DNA from: Candidatus Cryosericum hinesii
GTDB lineage: Bacteria > Caldisericota > Caldisericia > Cryosericales > Cryosericaceae
Reading direction: 5' to 3'
NCBI RefSeq assembly: GCF_003570985.1
Contig: NZ_QXIW01000007.1
Coordinates: forward strand, 22,066 to 86,065
DNA length: 64,000 nucleotides
The position numbers and the translations under genes are program-made. Below are positions 59,512-64,000 of this stretch, piece by piece. The notes beneath the pieces were generated by a model. It did not search any database and was not told the origin of the DNA. It was given only the letters and a program-made list of their open reading frames with translations. Each line of letters begins with the position of its first letter. Within the stretch, counting starts at the first letter, position 1.

Positions 59512-60321
59512 CTACCTCTGCAGGGTGGGCCGTGTATACGCGACCCTGAAGCCGGCCCTTTCCAGGTTGCGATGCGATACGCTCCCCGGTGTTGCCAGCA
59601 CGGAGGCGGTCGTACAGCCGGCGGAAGCTGCTGCTTTCAGGCGCATGGTGACGAGACCGTTCTGGATGCCTCGTCCGCGGAACGGCAACCTCGTGCTGGA
59701 GGAGAAGAGAGCTGCAAGATGGTCGTGCAGGACCATAGCTCCTCCACCGGCAGGCTGTCCTCCGACCGTAGCCAGGTAACAAACGACGCCGGGACTGTGT
59801 GCGGCGGCGCGTGCAAGGACGACATTGGCGTCCGACTCGTCGAGTCCATCGGTCGCCGCAAAACCGGAAGCGACCGCTTGTACCCATAGCTCAGTCTCGT
59901 CGGCGACGATCGTACGGATCTCGACGCCAAGCGGCACGGCAGGCAGGGAATCCTGGGGCGGCAGGTCCATGGACAGGACATCGAGGAACCGGATGACATG
60001 GTAGCCGCGTTCTGCAGCGAGCTCCAGCAGGGAGGGATCGGCCAGGGGACAGAGGTCGAACTGTGCCGGCATCTCGCGATCGGCGAAGAAGCGTTCAATC
60101 TCCTGCATCTGACCGGCGGTGACAGGACTGTGCAGTCCCATGCCGGCAGCCCTGTTGACAGGGAGATCCGGCGACGTGTAGACACAGACGCCGTCACCGA
60201 TTGATTCTGTGGTGGCAGACGGGCTCAGACCCAGTCGCTTGAGCGTCTCGGCATAGTTGACCAGTTCCAGTGTCCACACACCTTCCAGCTGAGTGGCAAC
60301 GTCTTGGTCGACGAACGGCAT
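59512..60321 (-). CDS. GNAT family acetyltransferase
   Basis: A 269-residue protein of two GNAT-like halves. The N-terminal half lacks a clear acetyl-CoA loop (VWTLELVNYAETLKRLGLSP, AERGYHVIRFLDVLSMDLP). The C-terminal half has the full fold: GVVCYLATVGGQPAGGGAM, LFSSSTRLPFRGRGIQNGLV (RGRGI loop) and TPGSVSHRNLERAGFRVAYT. Proteins of this double type often acetylate amino acids or toxins; the substrate here is unknown. ATG 60321 has GGGAGGTC directly upstream. It lies downstream of the ABC-exporter/TetR operon on the same strand, with a hairpin between, so it may be transcribed separately. Confidence 0.85.
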   Translation of the reverse strand: MPFVDQDVATQLEGVWTLELVNYAETLKRLGLSPSATTESIGDGVCVYTSPDLPVNRAAGMGLHSPVTAGQMQEIERFFADREMPAQFDLCPLADPSLLELAAERGYHVIRFLDVLSMDLPPQDSLPAVPLGVEIRTIVADETELWVQAVASGFAATDGLDESDANVVLARAAAHSPGVVCYLATVGGQPAGGGAMVLHDHLAALFSSSTRLPFRGRGIQNGLVTMRLKAAASAGCTTASVLATPGSVSHRNLERAGFRVAYTRPTLQR

Positions 60322-60392
60322 GATGACCTCCCATCCTGTGCTGCCCGGTCGGCGGGGGCCGACACTTCACCGCCCGGGCTGGCGGCGTTCAC

Positions 60393-60414
60393 CCCTCGTC
60401 AAGGTTGACGAGGG
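60393..60414. terminator. hairpin after the ABC/TetR operon
   Basis: CCCTCGTCAA (60393-60402) and TTGACGAGGG (60405-60414) are ten-base perfect arms with only two bases between them. Lying after the TetR stop on the minus strand, it could end the operon, but there is no T run and a cruciform or regulatory role is possible. Confidence 0.45.
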
Positions 60415-60481
60415 TCAGATGTCTCGTTGCTTCGCGTTCTTCTCCAAGTATAGATAAATTGAGTCGTTCAGGAAAGGGCAA

Positions 60482-61120
60482 TCAGGAGGGGTCTGTTTCG
60501 ATGCCGTGGCGCAGCAGGGCAACATAGGTGTCTACCTCCGCGAACATGACACTCCGCACACTTGCGAGGTCAAGTGGTTGTTGCCTGAGGATAGTCGTAT
60601 ACTGCTTCCCCAGTCCGTCGAATGTCCAGGAGAGCAGGAGCATAGCCCGTTCGACGGTCACGCCCGGTCTGAAGGCACTCGTATCGATATCCTGGAAGAG
60701 CCGCTGGTAGGTCGAGGCCGTGATCTCGGCGGTGGAGGCCAGCAGGGCGTCACGCAGCTCAGCCGGAGGGTCGGTCATGGCTTCCTGAAGGAATGCGAAT
60801 GTCGTTGGATCTTTTTCGATCAGGGACCATTTGGCCAGGGTGTACTGGCTGAGACGCTCGAACAGGTCGGGGCTGGTCGGTCCCAGGCGTTCGTCGAAGC
60901 GGCGCATCACTTCGGTGATGCACGCCTGAACAGCCTCTATGTAGAGACCCTTCTTGTCGCCGAAATAATGAAACAGCAGCCCCTTGCTGACACCGGCTGC
61001 CTCGACGATATGATTCGTCGAGGCAGCCAAGTAGCCGGCGGTGGCGAATTCACTGATCGCGGCAGTGATCAGGGCAGTCCGCCTGTCGTCGGCGACGGAC
61101 CGGTGCGGTGATGCCTGCAT
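60482..61120 (-). CDS. TetR-family transcriptional regulator
   Basis: A 212-residue repressor with the TetR N-terminal HTH (RRTALITAAISEFATAGYLA, STNHIVEAAGVSKGLLFHYF, GDKKGLYIEAV) and a variable ligand-binding helical domain. Its ATG overlaps the permease stop as TAATG, so it is the last gene of the ABC-exporter operon and is translationally coupled. In such arrangements the regulator usually controls the transporter operon in response to a drug or lipid; the ligand cannot be predicted. No operator is visible since the operon start lies beyond the window end. Confidence 0.93.
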   Translation of the reverse strand: MQASPHRSVADDRRTALITAAISEFATAGYLAASTNHIVEAAGVSKGLLFHYFGDKKGLYIEAVQACITEVMRRFDERLGPTSPDLFERLSQYTLAKWSLIEKDPTTFAFLQEAMTDPPAELRDALLASTAEITASTYQRLFQDIDTSAFRPGVTVERAMLLLSWTFDGLGKQYTTILRQQPLDLASVRSVMFAEVDTYVALLRHGIETDPS

Positions 61121-63351
61121 TACTCTCGCGCAGCCTTGAGGCTGACAGCCATTTGCACGCCCAGTACCTTGCGTCGTGCCGCTCTCAACGATACCAGGTA
61201 CGTGGCCAGCATGATGACGGCACAGACCAGGATCGACAGTGGTGAGAGCCGTATGGGCAGACTGAAACTGATGCCACTCGTTGTCGTGGAAAGCAGCTTC
61301 CCGAGGGAGGCCAGCAGCAGGGGTATGCCGAGAATGAAGCCGGTTGCTACTGCGACGATCCCTGACCCAAGGACCATCCGGTTCAGCTCCTCTGGCCGGT
61401 AGCCAAGGACCTTGAGCAACGAGATGGTGAAACGCTCTTCCTCCACGGTCAGCGTCGTGACGATCGACAGAGCCAGCAGCGCAATGAAGACTGCTATGAC
61501 CGCTACTGACCCGAGTGCCACCCATAGTGGCATAATGGCAGAGTTGAAGGCAGCACGGCTCTGTGCCATGGAGAGCGTCGTCAGTACGTCCTGGGTGGGG
61601 ATCTGCAGGCTTGTCGCGCTGAGGACGGCGTTGAAACTGCCGAGTGGTGCCCCGACGATGCTGTTCAACCGCTCCTGGGGCATGATGACAGTTGCTGTCG
61701 TATACATCTCAGCCACGGCGTCGACGGGCAGTGTGACCTCCTGTCCGGTGGCTGCCTGCTGCATCGTCAAGCTGTCTCCTATTTTCAAGTTGAGCTTCTG
61801 CGCAAGCGCACGCGTGATGATAATGCGGTCGATGGGGATGGCCTGACCTTTACTGTCATGAGGGACGAACAGCGTCGACGTGGCGGGCAGTCCAACCACC
61901 TGGAAGGTCAGCCGGCCGTCAGTGGTCGTAAATCGCTCGGACGTCAGCGCCTCTCCACCCCACGGGTTCTCGAGCCTCGGTGCCGTCAGCACGTACGTGT
62001 AGTTGTACTGCGTGTCCTGGAACGCACCACGTACCAGCGTGCTCATCGAGTCGCGCATGGCGCCGCCGAACAGGAGCAGGTAGCCTGCGAGCATTGCCCC
62101 GAGCATCAGAAGTGTCAGCCGTGTCAGCCCTCGGATGGCCGCCCTCACGGCGAACCGGTTCTGGAACGAGCCGCGTTTCAGGTGAAGAGACCTCTCCAGG
62201 AGACCGGGGCGGGTGCTGAGGGCGGTCGCCTGCATCAGCTTGACTGGTGCCTGGCCTAGAAGACGCGCCGCAACCACTGCAACAGCTGGAACGGTGAAGA
62301 ACACGGGAGCCACGATGCCGATGATGGCGACTCTCCACGGGACGGTCGCCACGTACAGTGGAACGCTGAAGTAGCTGAGCATAAAGTTCAGCATGGGGCG
62401 CATCGTAAGAATCGACGAGAGGACACCCAGCACCGACCCCGACAACGCGATGAGCGCCGGGAGTGCCAGTTCCTGCAGAACGAGTTCCCACGTCGAGTAG
62501 CCCATTGCCTTGAGCGTGCCAAGCTGGGCCCGCTGCATGCGGACCATGCGGCCTTGTGCCGCAGCCAGCAGCAGACAGGCCAGCAGGAGGATGACCAGTG
62601 GCATGCTGGTGGATACCGATGCTGCTCCCTCGAGTTTGACTATGGCCAGGGTATAGCGCAGGTTCGTCGTGATGTCCTGCCAGTATGTGAGGCCAACCGT
62701 CTCGTTCAGCGCCTGTCGTGCGGTGGCGGTTGTCCCGTCGACGGTCCTGATGTGCCAGGTGGCAAGAGCTTTGGGAGCGCAGGTGTCCATCGCAGCAGGT
62801 GTGATGACGGCAATGCCAAAGGCCTTGGGGTCGAGAATGATGCCGGCGTCGTCTGTTGTCCTGATGGGATACATGTAGTCCGGGACTGCTGCGAACCCGA
62901 CAACGGTGAACGAATGTCCCAGCAGGGTCATCTTCGTCCCCAGCGGGATCTTGAGCGCGGTGGCGACCGTCTGACCAAGGAGCATCTCATCATCTGTCTG
63001 CACGTCACGGCCCGCGGTGATGGCGGGAATGTCCACACGTGTCGTTCGTTCGAACACCCGCAGCGTGAGGCTGCTGTTGACCGAAGCATCGACTTCCCGG
63101 CGGCGTTCGATGACAAGCCCGTTGTCGTGTTCGAAGCTCGACAGGTCTGCAAAGGGCTTCTGCGGCAGGAACGTGGCCGATTCGATCCGTGACTCGCTTT
63201 CGAACCGCGATCTGCTCTCGTGGATATCGACTATCATCGCGTTGAGGCTGGCATACAGCATGCAGGCAAGCATGACCAGCGTGATACTGCCGTAGACGAG
63301 CCACTGGTTGGAGCGGATTGTGCGGGGAAGGCGTTTCAGCAGGGTGTTCAC
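61120..63351 (-). CDS. ABC transporter permease, FtsX/MacB-like, double-FtsX
   Basis: A 743-residue membrane protein of the FtsX superfamily. The N-terminal helix (WLVYGSITLVMLACMLYASL) leads to a large extracytoplasmic MacB_PCD-type domain (about 45-245), then three helices with LGTLKAMGYSTWELVLQELA, a central helix, a second extracytoplasmic domain and a final FtsX block of three helices (FTISLLKVLGYRPEELNRMV). It thus carries two FtsX cores in one chain, unlike the single-core MacB. It exports a hydrophobic substrate or peptide with the ATPase that precedes it; start and ATPase stop overlap as ATGA. Confidence 0.92.
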   Translation of the reverse strand: MNTLLKRLPRTIRSNQWLVYGSITLVMLACMLYASLNAMIVDIHESRSRFESESRIESATFLPQKPFADLSSFEHDNGLVIERRREVDASVNSSLTLRVFERTTRVDIPAITAGRDVQTDDEMLLGQTVATALKIPLGTKMTLLGHSFTVVGFAAVPDYMYPIRTTDDAGIILDPKAFGIAVITPAAMDTCAPKALATWHIRTVDGTTATARQALNETVGLTYWQDITTNLRYTLAIVKLEGAASVSTSMPLVILLLACLLLAAAQGRMVRMQRAQLGTLKAMGYSTWELVLQELALPALIALSGSVLGVLSSILTMRPMLNFMLSYFSVPLYVATVPWRVAIIGIVAPVFFTVPAVAVVAARLLGQAPVKLMQATALSTRPGLLERSLHLKRGSFQNRFAVRAAIRGLTRLTLLMLGAMLAGYLLLFGGAMRDSMSTLVRGAFQDTQYNYTYVLTAPRLENPWGGEALTSERFTTTDGRLTFQVVGLPATSTLFVPHDSKGQAIPIDRIIITRALAQKLNLKIGDSLTMQQAATGQEVTLPVDAVAEMYTTATVIMPQERLNSIVGAPLGSFNAVLSATSLQIPTQDVLTTLSMAQSRAAFNSAIMPLWVALGSVAVIAVFIALLALSIVTTLTVEEERFTISLLKVLGYRPEELNRMVLGSGIVAVATGFILGIPLLLASLGKLLSTTTSGISFSLPIRLSPLSILVCAVIMLATYLVSLRAARRKVLGVQMAVSLKAARE

Positions 63352-64000
63352 CAGGTCACTTCCTCTGCCTTGATGAGGCGACCGACCAGACGGTCCTCCT
63401 CGACCTCGCCACTGCGCAGCCGGATGACGCGGTCCGTCATGTCGGCGATGGCAGCATTATGCGTGACCAGCACGATGGTGGTGTGGTAGATCTCGTTGAC
63501 CTGGACCAGGAGCCGCAAGATGTCCCGCGACGTGGCGAAGTCGAGCGAACCGGTCGGCTCGTCGGCAAGCAGCAGGGAGGGGTTCTTGATGACTGCCCGG
63601 GCAAGCGACACGCGCTGCTGTTCGCCGCCGGAGAGCTCAGATGGGAACCGATCTGCCATGGGGAGAAGCCCGACAGCGTCGAGCACCTCATCGATGAACA
63701 GGGGCTTCTTCGCGATGTCTGCCGTCACCTCGACGTTTTCGCGGACCGTCAGGTTGGGAATGAGGTTGAAGAACTGGAACACGAAACCCACCGTGTCGCG
63801 TCGGAATTGTGTGAGGTCGCGTTCCGATGCATGAGAGAGGTCGACCCCGGTGACGCGGACGGTGCCGGTATCAGCGTGGTCGATGCCTCCCATGATGTTC
63901 AGCAGCGTCGATTTGCCAGAGCCGGACGGACCCAGAATGGTCACCAGCTGGCCCTCCGGGATACTCAATGTGACGTTCTTCAACGCCCAAAACTCACCCT
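63348..64000 (-). CDS. ABC transporter ATP-binding protein (MacB/LolD type), 5' end outside window
   Basis: The visible part of 217 residues carries the whole nucleotide-binding core: [20 protein letters not shown], Walker [11 protein letters not shown]-loop [18 protein letters not shown], signature [15 protein letters not shown], Walker [13 protein letters not shown] and switch His VTHNAA. The frame runs through the last base, reading GEFWALKNV, so the start lies outside; the TTG at 63983 is not a likely start. Its stop overlaps the permease start by four bases. It powers the FtsX-type permease; the regulator downstream suggests inducible export. Confidence 0.92.
   Translation of the reverse strand, partial: GEFWALKNVTLSIPEGQLVTILGPSGSGKSTLLNIMGGIDHADTGTVRVTGVDLSHASERDLTQFRRDTVGFVFQFFNLIPNLTVRENVEVTADIAKKPLFIDEVLDAVGLLPMADRFPSELSGGEQQRVSLARAVIKNPSLLLADEPTGSLDFATSRDILRLLVQVNEIYHTTIVLVTHNAAIADMTDRVIRLRSGEVEEDRLVGRLIKAEEVTW

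Noticed and set aside
1-64000. tRNA, rRNA and riboswitch genes
   Set aside because: Intergenic regions were read for acceptor-stem/TTCGAATC-type patterns and known riboswitch cores; nothing convincing was seen by eye.

Overview
The window is bacterial DNA: intron-free, densely packed genes with strong AGGAGG-type ribosome binding sites, sigma70-like promoters, a CIRCE-like heat-shock operator, and DegV, CsbD, RmuC and Hsp20 genes. Base composition looks moderately GC-rich overall, but the fab cluster (about 2.5-5.1 kb) and a short patch near 29.45-29.52 kb are visibly more AT-rich. No rRNA, tRNA or other phylogenetic marker was found. The phylum cannot be fixed from this sequence; a deep-branching lineage such as Caldisericota/Cryosericota is only a weak guess.

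Layout. 0-7 kb: housekeeping and metabolic genes (membrane glycosyltransferase, YfcE-type phosphodiesterase, a minus-strand fab-like cluster of FabK-like/NMO, FabZ and FabH, an ADP-ribosylglycohydrolase, two small conserved proteins), separated by copies of a composite intergenic repeat. 7.4-13.7 kb: a giant exonuclease-RecQ-UvrD fusion and RmuC. 13.9-37.4 kb: a defence island. It holds two HNH-type proteins; a seven-gene operon built on a type I restriction-modification system (hsdM, hsdS, unknown gene, hsdR, Mrr-like nuclease, PD-(D/E)XK nuclease, unknown gene); a frameshifted DUF6884-like gene; a minus-strand cassette with EVE and GIY-YIG proteins and two unknowns; a segment between two ~225-bp direct repeats carrying a zinc-ribbon/DUF559-like/RecQ fusion helicase, a tail-anchored coiled-coil protein and a membrane-anchored DUF2726 protein; and an AbiE-type toxin-antitoxin pair. 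37.9-50 kb: DegV, an eight-repeat PQQ-like propeller, a glycosyltransferase, an AAA/DUF4143 ATPase, CsbD, a secreted BsuPI-domain protein, a VOC protein, SHOCT, NERD and DUF6448 proteins, a second AbiE pair and a CIRCE-controlled Hsp20. 50-64 kb: divergent CDF-like transporter, GAF-GAF-GGDEF cyclase, two GNATs, transketolase, APH-like kinase, P-type ATPase, TetR regulator and an ABC (MacB/FtsX-type) exporter cut by the window end.

How it fits together. The island genes mainly recognise, cut, unwind or remodel DNA, and several overlap by 4 bp, so they are probably co-translated. The composite repeat seen between core genes on both sides is absent from about 7.4 to 40.9 kb, consistent with that block having been acquired. 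The best candidates for something undescribed are (i) the unknown genes embedded in the type I operon and (ii) the repeat-flanked helicase/membrane-protein/DUF2726 module. All functional statements come from reading motifs by eye; no database search was possible.
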